Assembly: GCF_003203515.1 (NCBI RefSeq)
Contig: NZ_BGNG01000013.1
Span: 1 to 64,000, forward strand
Reading direction: 5' to 3'
Source of the DNA: Glaciecola sp. KUL10
Lineage (GTDB): Bacteria > Pseudomonadota > Gammaproteobacteria > Enterobacterales > Alteromonadaceae
Length of the DNA stretch: 64,000 nt
Shown here: positions 37,662-47,192 of the stretch, in pieces
Numbering within the stretch: the stretch's first letter is position 1
Layout: each line of letters begins with the position of its first letter
The notes under the pieces: model-generated
The model's database searches: none
What the model was told of the DNA's origin: nothing
Seen by the model: the letters and a program-made list of their open reading frames with translations, nothing else
Program-made: the position numbers and the translations under genes

Positions 37662-38054
37662 TTATCTCAGTTTAGACTCACAGGTGTTTTCACAACGCTT
37701 CTTTCTGGTGAGTAAATAAGCTATCTCGTGACGATGACGCGCGAACCATACGTAAAAATGATCTGCAAACCAACGAATAACAGGCCATCTCAACGGCGCA
37801 TATAACCACCCCTTACCCACTAAACTCCACGCTTTGTGAGTAACATCTAGACCGATTAACCAGGTGCCATCAGCTAACTGACCGTGAATTCGTTCGTTCA
37901 TTGCTTGCCAATGTAAGTTAGGATATTGCTTGGAAAAACTTGGATGGTTTATATCTACAAACCCCAACTTTTCAGAATGATCACGTTTCCTTAGGTGGTT
38001 AATTTCTATACTGCACAAAGGGCAGGCCCCATCGTAAAAAATCGTAAACTCCAT
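37662..38054 (-). CDS. DCC-family thiol-disulfide oxidoreductase-like protein
   Basis: A 130-residue member of the DUF393 (DCC) family with the signature FYDGACPLCSIEI (4-16), whose CxxC resembles a thioredoxin active site, and the later WLIGLDVTHKAWSLVGKGWLYAPLRWP segment. Redox activity is presumed but unproven in the family. It is transcribed with the downstream SDR gene and divergent from msrA, an oxidative-damage repair gene. Confidence 0.85.
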   Translation of the reverse strand: MEFTIFYDGACPLCSIEINHLRKRDHSEKLGFVDINHPSFSKQYPNLHWQAMNERIHGQLADGTWLIGLDVTHKAWSLVGKGWLYAPLRWPVIRWFADHFYVWFARHRHEIAYLLTRKKRCENTCESKLR

Positions 38055-38175
38055 GAAACTCGATCTCTGCTTGATTACTTATAATGGTTGTTACGAAAAA
38101 AATAGCACTACGGATGACTTGAAATACACACCCAACGACCTCACTCTAAAACAACAATTAAGCGAGGAAGCAATT

Positions 38176-38724
38176 ATGAGCAATCAAGTGACAACTCAAG
38201 TCATTACCTTAGGTGGTGGATGTTTTTGGTGCCTAGAGTCTGCGTTAAATAGCGTTGATGGTGTAATTAGCGCTTATTCCGGCTACTCTAATGGACATGC
38301 AGATTCCCCTAGTTATGAAGCTGTTTGTAGCGGAGAAACAGGACATACAGAGGTAGTTCAAGTTACGTTTGACCCAGCTATATTGTCGCTTAGACAAGTA
38401 CTCGAAATATTCTTTGCTCTTCACGATCCTACGCAGCTTAACCGCCAAGGAAATGATGTGGGCACCCAGTATAGAAGCGGAATCTATTTTCACACCGAAG
38501 AGCAAAAATCTGCTGCACAGGCAATCATTGCTGAAATTGAAGAGCAAAAAATTTGGCCTAACCCTGTGGTGACAGAAGTGCTACCGGTGGAAAACTACAG
38601 CCAAGCTGAAGACTACCATCAAGATTACTTTAGTAATAACCCACAAAATCAATACTGCAATATGGTGGTCGCACCAAAGTTAGCGAAATTCAAAAAAACG
38701 TTTGCAAGCAAACTCAAAAAATAG
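38176..38724 (+). CDS. msrA: Peptide-methionine (S)-S-oxide reductase MsrA
   Basis: Reduces methionine-S-sulfoxide in proteins. The ATG at 38176 follows GAGGAAG and gives 182 residues; a longer frame from 38053 would overlap the divergent DCC gene. The catalytic Cys sits in GGGCFWCLE, followed by SGYSNGHADSPSYEAVCSGETGHTE and the DPTQLNRQGNDVGTQYRS block typical of MsrA. The C-terminal NQYC likely holds the recycling Cys. It is monocistronic. Confidence 0.95.
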   Translation: MSNQVTTQVITLGGGCFWCLESALNSVDGVISAYSGYSNGHADSPSYEAVCSGETGHTEVVQVTFDPAILSLRQVLEIFFALHDPTQLNRQGNDVGTQYRSGIYFHTEEQKSAAQAIIAEIEEQKIWPNPVVTEVLPVENYSQAEDYHQDYFSNNPQNQYCNMVVAPKLAKFKKTFASKLKK

Positions 38725-38751
38725 CCAACGCCAGTGCAACGATAAATAAAT

Positions 38752-39909
38752 TCACTTAAACCAATTAGGATTAAGTGAAACTTTAAACAGTAATGGTGAA
38801 AACATCTCGTAACGGGCAGTATCGGCCTCGCACACAATGTTCTTCTTGTAGTTAACTTTCCACGGGTCGTTAATCAGCACAAGCTCGTCGCCCATCACGG
38901 CGACGCCTTCAATCGAAGCATTATCCATTTCGTGCAAGGGCGCGCAGTATCTAGCACTTTGTTCAGCTAATGAGGGAGCAATAAACAACAATGGTACTTT
39001 GACTGTTGGCTTTTGAGCTGCTAGGTCTATTATCCATAACTTATTATCATTTCGCGCAGCAGCGATAAGGTAACCTGTGCTTTGCGGCTCTGGATAGTAA
39101 ACATCCATGCCATTAATCGGATGTCTTCCTTCATCAAAATATGGAAGCAATAATTTTGTATCACTTACCCGGACAAAATCTTGCTCATCCCAAAAACCAT
39201 CTTCTAATTTGGTTTTAAACACGCGAGCCTGGTTGTTAGCATCTTTTTCAAGGCCCAATAAAAGTTCATTATGCTTGGTTAGCGCCAGTCCTTCTATACC
39301 ATCATTGGCCGCATCACCTACATTTGCGTCAATAGGGAACTGTACTGGCCGGACCGCATCAACCACTAAACTTTCGCCTAACAAACTGATTCTAACTAAT
39401 AAAGTGGGGTACAGCGTCGAGTGAGTATCCTTATACCTTGTTTGGCAAGATGGGCTAAGTTGGACTCCATTTCTAGCATCTTCAGTGACGAATACCCATT
39501 GGGTAGCCTGTTCATTTAAAACTGCAAGCCCTTCATAATCTGGTTTATCAGCCAAATAGTCATAAAAGCAACTATTCTTAACACGCTCAGAAAACTGAGT
39601 TGGTCCATATTTTTTTAGTACTGCGGCCTCATCAGTAGACAATTGGTGAAGTCGCCTTTGTTGCGATTCATCCGCACTTCCATCTGAGAGACTATACAAA
39701 TGGCCGTTTGCATATTTTAGCCCCGAACTTTGCGGATCAAGCATCGTCTTGCCATCCAAATCAACAATCCACTCACCGACTGTTACTTCTTTATTTACTT
39801 CTGTAAATTGGTTCGCAGCTAAGTGTGTACTTACCAACAACCAGCAACTAAAAAAGTAGCCAGTTAGTGCTAGAGTTTTCGAAGCCTTTGGCGTCGCGGG
39901 TGTATTCAT
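38752..39909 (-). CDS. Secreted SdiA-regulated/phytase-esterase-like protein
   Basis: A 385-residue protein with an N-terminal hydrophobic signal (about 13-32). Repeated blocks such as SSGLKYANGHLYSLSDG, DYEGLAVL, DGIEGLALTKHNELLLGLE and ASIEGVAVMGDELVLIND have the EGLA pattern of secreted beta-propellers annotated as SdiA-regulated or esterase-like activity of phytase. The catalytic role is unknown. It converges on msrA with a 27-base gap. Confidence 0.65.
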   Translation of the reverse strand: MNTPATPKASKTLALTGYFFSCWLLVSTHLAANQFTEVNKEVTVGEWIVDLDGKTMLDPQSSGLKYANGHLYSLSDGSADESQQRRLHQLSTDEAAVLKKYGPTQFSERVKNSCFYDYLADKPDYEGLAVLNEQATQWVFVTEDARNGVQLSPSCQTRYKDTHSTLYPTLLVRISLLGESLVVDAVRPVQFPIDANVGDAANDGIEGLALTKHNELLLGLEKDANNQARVFKTKLEDGFWDEQDFVRVSDTKLLLPYFDEGRHPINGMDVYYPEPQSTGYLIAAARNDNKLWIIDLAAQKPTVKVPLLFIAPSLAEQSARYCAPLHEMDNASIEGVAVMGDELVLINDPWKVNYKKNIVCEADTARYEMFSPLLFKVSLNPNWFK

Positions 39910-40093
39910 AAACTTCCTAATGCATTGGTTATGTGCAATTTTCGATAACGCTACAAATTAATGTTTTTTTACATTTTTTATAAGGTAAACAAGTATTTTA
40001 TAAAAGCTAAATCAGCAAATACAAAGTAAAAAGTGATAATATGCTACGTGATAAACACATACAAAGCCCAATTTATTCGGAGACTGTCGAAAT

Positions 40094-41992
40094 TTGACGC
40101 AAAGCACATCGCTTCCTACTTTGATTGCAGGCCCTATTTTACGACACCTTGATGAAGACAATGTGACGTTTTGGCTGGTGACCACGAAAGACTATTCGAT
40201 CGATTGCGATTTAATATTTGCTGATACTGATACCATGCAAGCGTCGACAGTAGAAACGTCTACGTGGCAAGTTGGTCAACACGCATTCATCAAATTGATA
40301 CAAGTACACCCCGAACAATCACTGCTTCCAGATTGTCTGTATGAGTACGACTTGAAGTTCTGTGACGATGAAACTGGCGTGGTTAAACGCTTAAATGAGC
40401 TGGAGTTTGATGCGTTCTATACATCAGCACAAAGACCCTCATTTAGGTTAAAAAAAACGCTCAAACAAGTGATTCATGGCTCATGTAGAAAGGCTCATTT
40501 CCAAGGTTCTGATGCGCTTCCCCAATTAGATAATTTAATTTCAGATGAATTTGAAACAGGAAAAACACGACCAGATATCGCATTGTTTACAGGAGATCAG
40601 GTCTATATAGATGATGTCGCAGGCCCTATGTTGAATGCGATTCATCAGGTGATTAATATCCTTGGTATGCGAGATGAAGCATTTGAAGGCGCTAAGATTG
40701 ACGACTTACAGGAATTAATCAATCACCCCGATGGATACTACCGCAGAGAGGCCTTATTGCCCGCTGTAGAAGCAAATGAGAATCTAGCAGATGCTTTTTT
40801 TAAGGCAAAACGAAAGCCTGTTTTTACATCAGTCAATGCACAAAACCACCTTATTGCATTGAGCGAAATGCTAGCCCTTTATTTTCTATCATGGTCTCCT
40901 ACTCTATGGCGATTTGTTGATATTGAATCAACTCATCTGACAGGTGAGGATGAACAAAAATATATGAGCGAGCTAGAATGGATAAACAACTTTAAGAAAG
41001 ACTTAAAACCCGTTCAGCGAGCAATGGCACACGTGCCTATATATATGATATTTGACGATCATGATGTCACTGACGACTGGAATTTAACTCGTGGCTGGGA
41101 ACAACATATCTATGGTCACCCGTTTTCCAATCGTATTATAGGAAATGCATTGTGCGCATATTTTTTGTGTCAAGGTTGTGGTAATCCTCAGGGCAAATTA
41201 AGTGAATTATTCAAACAAGCCAACGATATATTTTCAGATAGTACGATACTCGACCACGCAACATTTTTATCAACGCTGCTAGAGTTTAGTGAGTGGCATT
41301 ATGAACTTGATACCAAACCGGCCGTGCATGTGTTGGACACAAGAACCCAACGTTGGCGATCAGAGTCAAGCCTTAATAAACCCTCGGGCCTAATGGACTG
41401 GGAAGCATTATGCGAGCTCCAAAGTTCGATGATTGGCAAAGATTCGGTCATTATGGTCTCAGCAGCGCCCGTTTATGGCGTCAAATTTATAGAAGCTGTC
41501 CAACGTGTTTTTACCATGTTCGGTGGCGCACTGACAGTAGATGCCGAAAACTGGATGGCGCATCGCGGAACAGCAAGTGTGATGCTAAATATATTCCGAC
41601 ACATCAAAACACCACCTAATTTTATTATATTATCTGGGGATGTTCACTATTCGTTTGTCTATGACGTCAAGTTGCGTTTTAGGCGCAATAGCCCTCATAT
41701 TACTCAGTTTACTAGTAGTGGTATTCACAACCAGTTCCCGCCATCGCTTCTGCGTTGGTTTGACCGCTTAAACCGATGGTTTTACGGAAGACGATCTCCA
41801 CTAAATTGGTTAACCAAGCGCAGAAATATGTCTGTAAGGCAAAGAAAGCCAATTGGTCGTGCCGGTTACCTTGTGAATCAATCTAACCTTGGTCGTCTTG
41901 TGCTAAATGATGATGCGAGTAAGGTGAAATGTGAACTGGTCTGCAGCGACGGAAAGATCGTATCCTTTGATGAAAGCAAACAAATAGATTAA
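40094..41992 (+). CDS. PhoD-like alkaline phosphatase/metallophosphatase
   Basis: A 632-residue protein of the PhoD-like metallophosphatase superfamily. Metal-ligand motifs are visible: GSCRKAH, LFTGDQVYIDD, IFDDHDVTDDW and LSGDVHYSF. There is no obvious signal peptide, unlike classic secreted PhoD, so a cytoplasmic phosphodiesterase or phosphatase is likely. The start is a TTG at 40094 with GGAG upstream. It lies eight bases before the flavodoxin gene and probably forms an operon with the next two genes. Confidence 0.85.
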   Translation: MTQSTSLPTLIAGPILRHLDEDNVTFWLVTTKDYSIDCDLIFADTDTMQASTVETSTWQVGQHAFIKLIQVHPEQSLLPDCLYEYDLKFCDDETGVVKRLNELEFDAFYTSAQRPSFRLKKTLKQVIHGSCRKAHFQGSDALPQLDNLISDEFETGKTRPDIALFTGDQVYIDDVAGPMLNAIHQVINILGMRDEAFEGAKIDDLQELINHPDGYYRREALLPAVEANENLADAFFKAKRKPVFTSVNAQNHLIALSEMLALYFLSWSPTLWRFVDIESTHLTGEDEQKYMSELEWINNFKKDLKPVQRAMAHVPIYMIFDDHDVTDDWNLTRGWEQHIYGHPFSNRIIGNALCAYFLCQGCGNPQGKLSELFKQANDIFSDSTILDHATFLSTLLEFSEWHYELDTKPAVHVLDTRTQRWRSESSLNKPSGLMDWEALCELQSSMIGKDSVIMVSAAPVYGVKFIEAVQRVFTMFGGALTVDAENWMAHRGTASVMLNIFRHIKTPPNFIILSGDVHYSFVYDVKLRFRRNSPHITQFTSSGIHNQFPPSLLRWFDRLNRWFYGRRSPLNWLTKRRNMSVRQRKPIGRAGYLVNQSNLGRLVLNDDASKVKCELVCSDGKIVSFDESKQID

Positions 41993-42000
41993 AGAAACCT

Positions 42001-42549
42001 ATGCAACCTAATATCGCTATTTTTTATGGCTCAACAACCTGCTATACCGAAATGGCGGGTGAGAAAATACAGCAAACATTGCAAAAGCAACTCGGTGATA
42101 TCAACATCCCTATGTTTGATATAAAAGAACACGCACTTGAAAAGTCTCAACAGTTCGACGTGATCATTTTTGGTATCTCAACTTGGGATTTTGGTGAGCT
42201 ACAAGAAGATTGGGAATCGACTTGGGAGGATATTAAGTCGCTCCAACTTGCCGGCAAAACAGTTGCCCTATATGGGCTTGGAGATCAATTAGGCTATGCC
42301 GACTGGTTTCAAGATGCGTTAGGTATGCTGCACGATGAGCTTGTCATTTTGGATTGTGAGCTTGTCGGTTACTGGCCAAACACGGGTTACGAGTTTACTG
42401 CTTCAAAAGCCTTAACCGAAGATCAGCAATTTTTTGTAGGCTTGAGTTTGGACGACGAAAATCAATTTGATCAGAGTGACGAACGTATTCAACAGTGGTG
42501 CCAACAGCTTGCAGAAGAGCTAGGAAATGCCCAACTCTCACCCTACTAG
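42001..42549 (+). CDS. Flavodoxin (FldB-like)
   Basis: A 182-residue flavodoxin with the FMN phosphate loop FYGSTTCYTEMAGEKI (8-23), the FGISTWDFGELQEDW region carrying an isoalloxazine-stacking Trp, and YGLGDQLGYADWF. It transfers single electrons in place of ferredoxin, often under iron limitation. It follows the PhoD-like gene by eight bases and overlaps the next gene by 23 bases. Confidence 0.92.
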   Translation: MQPNIAIFYGSTTCYTEMAGEKIQQTLQKQLGDINIPMFDIKEHALEKSQQFDVIIFGISTWDFGELQEDWESTWEDIKSLQLAGKTVALYGLGDQLGYADWFQDALGMLHDELVILDCELVGYWPNTGYEFTASKALTEDQQFFVGLSLDDENQFDQSDERIQQWCQQLAEELGNAQLSPY

Positions 42550-43318
42550 ACTAGAGCGCGGCTTTTACCGAAATGGCGAAGCGCACCGAGCAGGCGCTGA
42601 CGTCAGTTTTTCGGATGTTATGCGTTTATTTAATTTTAGTTCGATTCATATTGGTAAATGGGTGACTCGCCAAGAGCAACAAATCGCCGCAAACCTTTTC
42701 TTTGACGCTTTGTGCGACTTAATGGATATCTTGCAAGTACCCGAGCAAGTTATATCTTTAAATGGCACCCTTTCCCTCGCATTTGGAGTCGGCGGTCAAA
42801 AGCATTCGAGTGCTCATTATAATAGCGCAAAAAGGCAGCTTTCACTGGCTAAAAATGCGGGTGGAGGCGCATTGGCACATGAGTGGTTTCACGCATTTGA
42901 CCACTATATCTGTGATAAAATGTATAACCTTAAGAAACAAAACGCTTTTGCTAGTGAGGTTTGGTTGAATGAGCTTGCAGTTATCAACAAGCATCCATTG
43001 AACCAAAGTTTAAGTCAATTTTTTGAACGTGTATTTCTAAACGACACCTTAGATGCCCCTAGCACGCTTATGAATCAAAGTATCTCTGCTGATAAGCACT
43101 GTGGCTTCTATTATTACGCAAGACCTCAAGAAGTGGCGGCCCGCGCATTTGAAGCATGTATTCAAAACCACAGCTTAAAAAACACCTTCCTTGTACAAGG
43201 GACAAAACAAACAGCAGAAGCAAAGATAGGAATTTACCCAAAGGGATATGCTTTAAATCTGATTCAGAGCGAAATTATTCAATATTTCAAGCAATTAGCT
43301 TATGCGTTAGGGCGTTAA
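42527..43318 (+). CDS. CLCA_X/LPD1-like putative zincin
   Basis: A 263-residue protein whose core LSLAFGVGGQKHSSAHYN and GGGALAHEWFHAFDHYICD matches my memory of the LPD1 domain and of the family named CLCA_X. HEWFH fits an HExxH zinc-metallopeptidase motif, with a further His two residues after HAFDH. There is no signal peptide, so it should act in the cytoplasm. LPD1 domains usually sit in large phage or conjugative polyvalent proteins; here it is single and chromosomal. The start lies inside the flavodoxin gene with GAAGAG upstream, so translation is coupled. The substrate is unknown. Confidence 0.7.
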   Translation: MPNSHPTRLERGFYRNGEAHRAGADVSFSDVMRLFNFSSIHIGKWVTRQEQQIAANLFFDALCDLMDILQVPEQVISLNGTLSLAFGVGGQKHSSAHYNSAKRQLSLAKNAGGGALAHEWFHAFDHYICDKMYNLKKQNAFASEVWLNELAVINKHPLNQSLSQFFERVFLNDTLDAPSTLMNQSISADKHCGFYYYARPQEVAARAFEACIQNHSLKNTFLVQGTKQTAEAKIGIYPKGYALNLIQSEIIQYFKQLAYALGR

Positions 43319-43422
43319 AACAGTCAAATTGGCAGTTTTTTAACAATTTTAGATACAAAGCACTAGGCATTTTCTACAGAGGCTTTATACTAATGGTCTG
43401 AACAAAGAGGACGAGCTGTAAA

Positions 43423-43827
43423 ATGAAGAGAAAAAAGCATACATCCGGTGATGATGACGCACAGGTCGATATGACGCCAATGTTGGACATCGTGTTCATC
43501 ATGCTGATATTTTTTATCGTAACTACAACCTTTTCATCCGAAAAGGGACTTGATGCGAACCGTCCAAAAGATAACAACAATCCCAGCCAACCTAGCAAAG
43601 CATTATCGATTCGCATTGACGAAACAGGTGAAATACTTCTTGGTGGCCGAGTCGTTGACATCCGAAGAGTAGTTGCAAATGCTCAGACGTATCTTGCAAA
43701 CAACGCGACAGACTCTGCCGCAATTCAAGCTCATGAAAACACTGAGCATGGAATAGTTGTTGAGGTGATGGACCAAGTTAAGCTCGCTGGGATCGAGAAA
43801 GTATCGGTGCTGGTTAAGAAAGACTAG
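43423..43827 (+). CDS. ExbD/TolR-type proton-channel subunit, orphan
   Basis: A 134-residue protein with one N-terminal membrane helix containing the proton-carrying Asp (VDMTPMLDIVFIMLIFFIV) and a periplasmic domain. ExbD works with ExbB to energise TonB. No exbB or tonB lies in this window, so it is either an orphan or works with distant partners. Its residue pattern (MTPMLDIVF) matches the ExbD2 type of marine gammaproteobacteria. Confidence 0.88.
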   Translation: MKRKKHTSGDDDAQVDMTPMLDIVFIMLIFFIVTTTFSSEKGLDANRPKDNNNPSQPSKALSIRIDETGEILLGGRVVDIRRVVANAQTYLANNATDSAAIQAHENTEHGIVVEVMDQVKLAGIEKVSVLVKKD

Positions 43828-43842
43828 AGCATCTTTCCTAAA

Positions 43843-43874
43843 TTAAAAAAACCGCTAACTAGCGGTTTTTTTTT
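43843..43874. terminator. Terminator between exbD and the ygjV-like gene
   Basis: AAAAAACCGCT pairs with AGCGGTTTTTT around AACT, with a run of nine T on the plus strand and A residues before the stem. It can serve both convergent genes. Confidence 0.85.
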
Positions 43875-43892
43875 GCTCATATTTCATGAGTG

Positions 43893-44396
43893 CTAGATTG
43901 TTTTTTTCCTATCAGAAAACAACTTATACAAAATACTACATAAGTTGCTGATATTAAAAATCGTTCCAAATATTGAGCCTACCATGACTGCATAAATTAA
44001 CCCAAGCGTCTCCGCTAAGATAAACCATTGCCTTATTTTAGCTGCATTTTTGATCGCAATTGAGCCCACAGTAAAAATCAAAGATGAAGCATACGCCACT
44101 AAAATGAGCAGTCCATGCTCCAACACCAATAACTCCAAGAGTAAGAAACCAATATTTAACAAGACAAAGGTAATCAATATATGATTTCCACGATATTTCA
44201 TAGCGATTAAATTACGGATACAAGCAAGCGCGCAACCTATGCCAGCGGCCATGGCACCGAGTAAAAAAAAGTGGGTACTGACAGCAGCCAAGGCCATTGC
44301 AGAGATAAGTAAATAACGATTTATATCGTCTTGGCGGTAACCAATAAAGTTAAGGATGACGGCAAGCGCGCCAAAAGATTCTGCTATTAGCAGCAT
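43893..44396 (-). CDS. YgjV-family inner membrane protein
   Basis: A 167-residue protein with about five hydrophobic helices. The segments ESFGALAVILNFIGYRQDD, CALACIRNLIAMKYRG and LAETLGLIYAVMVGSIFGTIFNISN match the YgjV family of unknown function. It is short, highly hydrophobic and single-gene. Confidence 0.8.
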   Translation of the reverse strand: MLLIAESFGALAVILNFIGYRQDDINRYLLISAMALAAVSTHFFLLGAMAAGIGCALACIRNLIAMKYRGNHILITFVLLNIGFLLLELLVLEHGLLILVAYASSLIFTVGSIAIKNAAKIRQWFILAETLGLIYAVMVGSIFGTIFNISNLCSILYKLFSDRKKTI

Positions 44397-44436
44397 TAAA
44401 ACTCCGAAATATAGTTAAAGCGTCCCTAAAAGGAGC

Positions 44437-44805
44437 CTATACTCCGTTTTTTTGGTCACGCTTCCATTGTTGATAAGACATAACGACAGGTTCATCAATA
44501 TGGTCTGCTGGATAAGCATACAAACCGAAATCGTTGCCTTTATGGTGTGATATTACAATCGCGTATTTTGGCATTTTAAACACACGTTTGTGAAGAGGAT
44601 CCCAAAGCGGAATATGATATTTTTCCATTTTGATGATAGGGACCTTAACGCCATTGATTTCTTTCCAATCATCAGCGACAGGGTTGGGTACTTTTGCGTA
44701 TATACAATGGAATGGCATTTTAACGAGCACGCCATCCCACCAGAATTGCTCAATCACAATATTGTCAAACAAGGTTTCTATTTCTGTAGGAATAGTTGTA
44801 GCCAT
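44437..44805 (-). CDS. Hypothetical 122-residue cytoplasmic protein
   Basis: A soluble protein with several Trp and Pro residues (EQFWWDGVLVKMPFHCIYAKVPNPVADDWKEI; YHIPLWDPLHKRVFKMPKYAIVISHHKG). No family is recognised and no signal or membrane segment is present. It lies 40 bases upstream of the ygjV-like gene on the same strand, so co-transcription is possible. Confidence 0.6.
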   Translation of the reverse strand: MATTIPTEIETLFDNIVIEQFWWDGVLVKMPFHCIYAKVPNPVADDWKEINGVKVPIIKMEKYHIPLWDPLHKRVFKMPKYAIVISHHKGNDFGLYAYPADHIDEPVVMSYQQWKRDQKNGV

Positions 44806-45310
44806 TTTACACTTCCCCTTACGTGACCTTAAAAACTCACTTTATACAGTTCTAATCCCTTACAACTTTCGACTCTATAGTTAGGTTATCTCGAATTCGA
44901 GAAATAACTTTAGTCTTATGTATTTAATGTAACGCGACTATCTACGCATTGCAAATATATAAAACCCAATATGCAATCACCCTAAACCATTAAAAAATAT
45001 AGTTTTTTATAGATGCCACAGATTTTTTCATGGTACTTTATTGCTAATTTAATTTCATGATTTTAACAAATCATTCTGATTCTTATGACCTTAGATGCCT
45101 TACAAGCAATTAAACTTAAGTCTAATTATTCACAATTCACGTATGTCTTTTTTTATTCGAACAAGTCCTTTACTCAAAAATGCGCTCTTTAATACATTCG
45201 TGAAGAATGTTTAAATTTTAAATCGAATGCCTTGCTCTTATTGCTCATTACATAGAAAAAGGGCATGACTAACGATCATGCCCTCTTCGAACAGCAAAAT
45301 ATCAATCGGT
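44806..45310. other. 505-base gap, AT-rich
   Basis: I find no convincing gene. The left part must hold the promoter of the 122-residue protein gene. A small inverted repeat ACATTC/GAATGT occurs at 45194-45210. The right end carries the TRAP operon terminator. Confidence 0.5.
45255..45290 (-). terminator. Terminator of the TRAP operon
   Basis: On the minus strand GGGCATGA and TCATGCCC pair around a 7-base loop and are followed by TTTTTC. It lies about 20 bases past the dctM stop codon. Confidence 0.8.
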
Positions 45311-46591
45311 TTAAAACATTATAAATGTATCAGGGAAAGCGACTATCAACCCTAAAACCAACACTTGAAGCGCAATAAATGGAACGACGCCTTTATATAT
45401 CGTTGTCGTTTTCATCGATTTAGGCGCCACACCTTTTAAATAAAATAAGCTAAACCCAAAAGGTGGCGACAAGAAGGAGGTTTGCAGATTCATCGAAATT
45501 AAAATTGCGAACCAAATTAAGTCTATATCCAAGGCCATTGCAACAGGAGTAATAATAGGGACAACAAGAAACGCAATTTCAATGAAGTCAATAAAGAAGC
45601 CTAGAATCAAAATAGCTACCATGACTAAGACAATAAACGTCCACTTTTCACCAGGAAGCTCTAAGAAAAATTCTTCGACTAAATATTCGCCACCAGAGTA
45701 ACTAAACACCATCGAAAACGCAGTCGCACCGATAAGTACTGCGAAGATCATTGAACTGACTTTAACGGATTCCTTTGATACCGCAAAAATCGTCTTTAAA
45801 GAAATACCACCGTAAAATTGAGCCAAGATAATTGCACCCACCGCACCAATCGCTGAAGATTCTGTTGGCGTAGCGATACCACTAAAAATAGATCCTAATA
45901 CAGCCACAATTAACAATAAGGGGGGCACAATGTCTTTTGCTGCTTGAATCATAATCGCTGTTTTATCTTCTTCAACCGGAATCGGTGGACAGTAATCAGG
46001 CTTAACCCAGCTCAAAATTAAAATATAAAGCACATATGAGCCGATTAGCATTAAACCGGGGATCACTGCTGCTTTAAACAAGTCACCCACTGGTAAGCCC
46101 ATCACGTCACCTAAGATAATCAGTATAATAGATGGCGGTATGATTTGACCCAATGTGCCAGAGGCACAAATAACGCCTGCCGAGGTGGGTTGGTGGTAGT
46201 TGTTTTTTAGCATAACAGGCAGTGAGATCACTCCCATAGCAACCACCGATGCACCGACTACCCCTGTTGAAGCAGCTAATAAGGCACCGACCAAAATAGT
46301 CGCAATAGCCACACCACCTGACATACCGCCAAAGAGTTTAGCGGATGATTCGAGTAGGCGCTCTGCAAGCCCGGTTTTTTGAAGCACAATACCCATAAAG
46401 ATAAACATCGGTATGGACATCAAGGTCGTATTTTCCATGATGCTCATAATGCGATATGGCATGAACTCGAACAGGTCTATCCCTAAAAAGAATACGCCAA
46501 CAAGCACCGAAACACCCGCAAAGGTAAATGCGACGTAATAGCCCATAAACAACAAGACAAGGGCGACAAAAAATAAGATTAAACCTTCCAT
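45311..46591 (-). CDS. dctM: TRAP transporter large permease DctM
   Basis: A 426-residue membrane protein of the DctM family, about 12 helices, forming the ion-coupled transport channel with DctQ. Typical blocks include LAASTGVVGASVVAMGVISLPVMLKNNY, GTLGQIIPPSIILIILGD and SMNLQTSFLSPPFGFSLFYLKG. Its ATG overlaps the dctQ stop as TAATG, so the two subunits are coupled in translation. Confidence 0.93.
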   Translation of the reverse strand: MEGLILFFVALVLLFMGYYVAFTFAGVSVLVGVFFLGIDLFEFMPYRIMSIMENTTLMSIPMFIFMGIVLQKTGLAERLLESSAKLFGGMSGGVAIATILVGALLAASTGVVGASVVAMGVISLPVMLKNNYHQPTSAGVICASGTLGQIIPPSIILIILGDVMGLPVGDLFKAAVIPGLMLIGSYVLYILILSWVKPDYCPPIPVEEDKTAIMIQAAKDIVPPLLLIVAVLGSIFSGIATPTESSAIGAVGAIILAQFYGGISLKTIFAVSKESVKVSSMIFAVLIGATAFSMVFSYSGGEYLVEEFFLELPGEKWTFIVLVMVAILILGFFIDFIEIAFLVVPIITPVAMALDIDLIWFAILISMNLQTSFLSPPFGFSLFYLKGVAPKSMKTTTIYKGVVPFIALQVLVLGLIVAFPDTFIMF

Positions 46592-47124
46592 TACACGCCC
46601 TCGTTATGAATATGATCTTCGTGAACATTAGGGCGTTTTAGCTTCAATATGTTCTCTAAGATGGTGTAAAAAATACAAAGTAGTAAAAATAGATTAGATA
46701 GAGGAATAACTGAACGAATGATCCATCTATATGGCAAGCCGCCTGGATCGGGTGAGCCTTCCATCATTTCATAAGCATCCATGGCATAACTGTACCCGTC
46801 GTACATAATGATAAGCGTGATTGGTAAAGCAAATAAAAGTGCAGCAGCGATATCAATTTTTGCTTGCGTATGTGGTAGCCACTTTTCATAAAAGATATCG
46901 ACGCGAACATGCGCGTCTTCTTTTAATGTATAGCCAATACCAAACATAAACATGGCTGCAAACAGATGCCATTCTAACTCCTGCATTCCGATACTGACGT
47001 CATTGAAAAAGTAGCGCATCAATACATCATAAAAAACATTGGCAACCATCAAAATCATGAGTAACACACAAAAGTGCCCCATGACATCGATAATCTTGCG
47101 CAATGTATTGTGTAAAAAAATCAT
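46591..47124 (-). CDS. dctQ: TRAP transporter small permease DctQ
   Basis: A 177-residue protein with four membrane helices. The segments EWHLFAAMFMFGIGYTLKEDAHVRVDIFYE and VIPLSNLFLLL are characteristic of DctQ. It associates with DctM. It is separated from dctP by about 80 bases containing a strong hairpin. Confidence 0.9.
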   Translation of the reverse strand: MIFLHNTLRKIIDVMGHFCVLLMILMVANVFYDVLMRYFFNDVSIGMQELEWHLFAAMFMFGIGYTLKEDAHVRVDIFYEKWLPHTQAKIDIAAALLFALPITLIIMYDGYSYAMDAYEMMEGSPDPGGLPYRWIIRSVIPLSNLFLLLCIFYTILENILKLKRPNVHEDHIHNEGV

Positions 47125-47152
47125 CTGTTTATAACCTCGTTAGCGAGTGAAA

Positions 47153-47192
47153 AAGAGGTACCAGCACCAAGCGATTTAAGCTGATACCTCTT
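47153..47192 (-). terminator. Hairpin between dctP and dctQ
   Basis: AAGAGGTACCAGC (47153-47165) faces GCTGATACCTCTT (47180-47192): a 13-pair stem with one non-canonical pair and a 14-base loop, followed on the minus strand by TTTTTC. It can act as a partial terminator or 3'-end stabiliser, raising dctP mRNA over dctQM. Confidence 0.7.
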
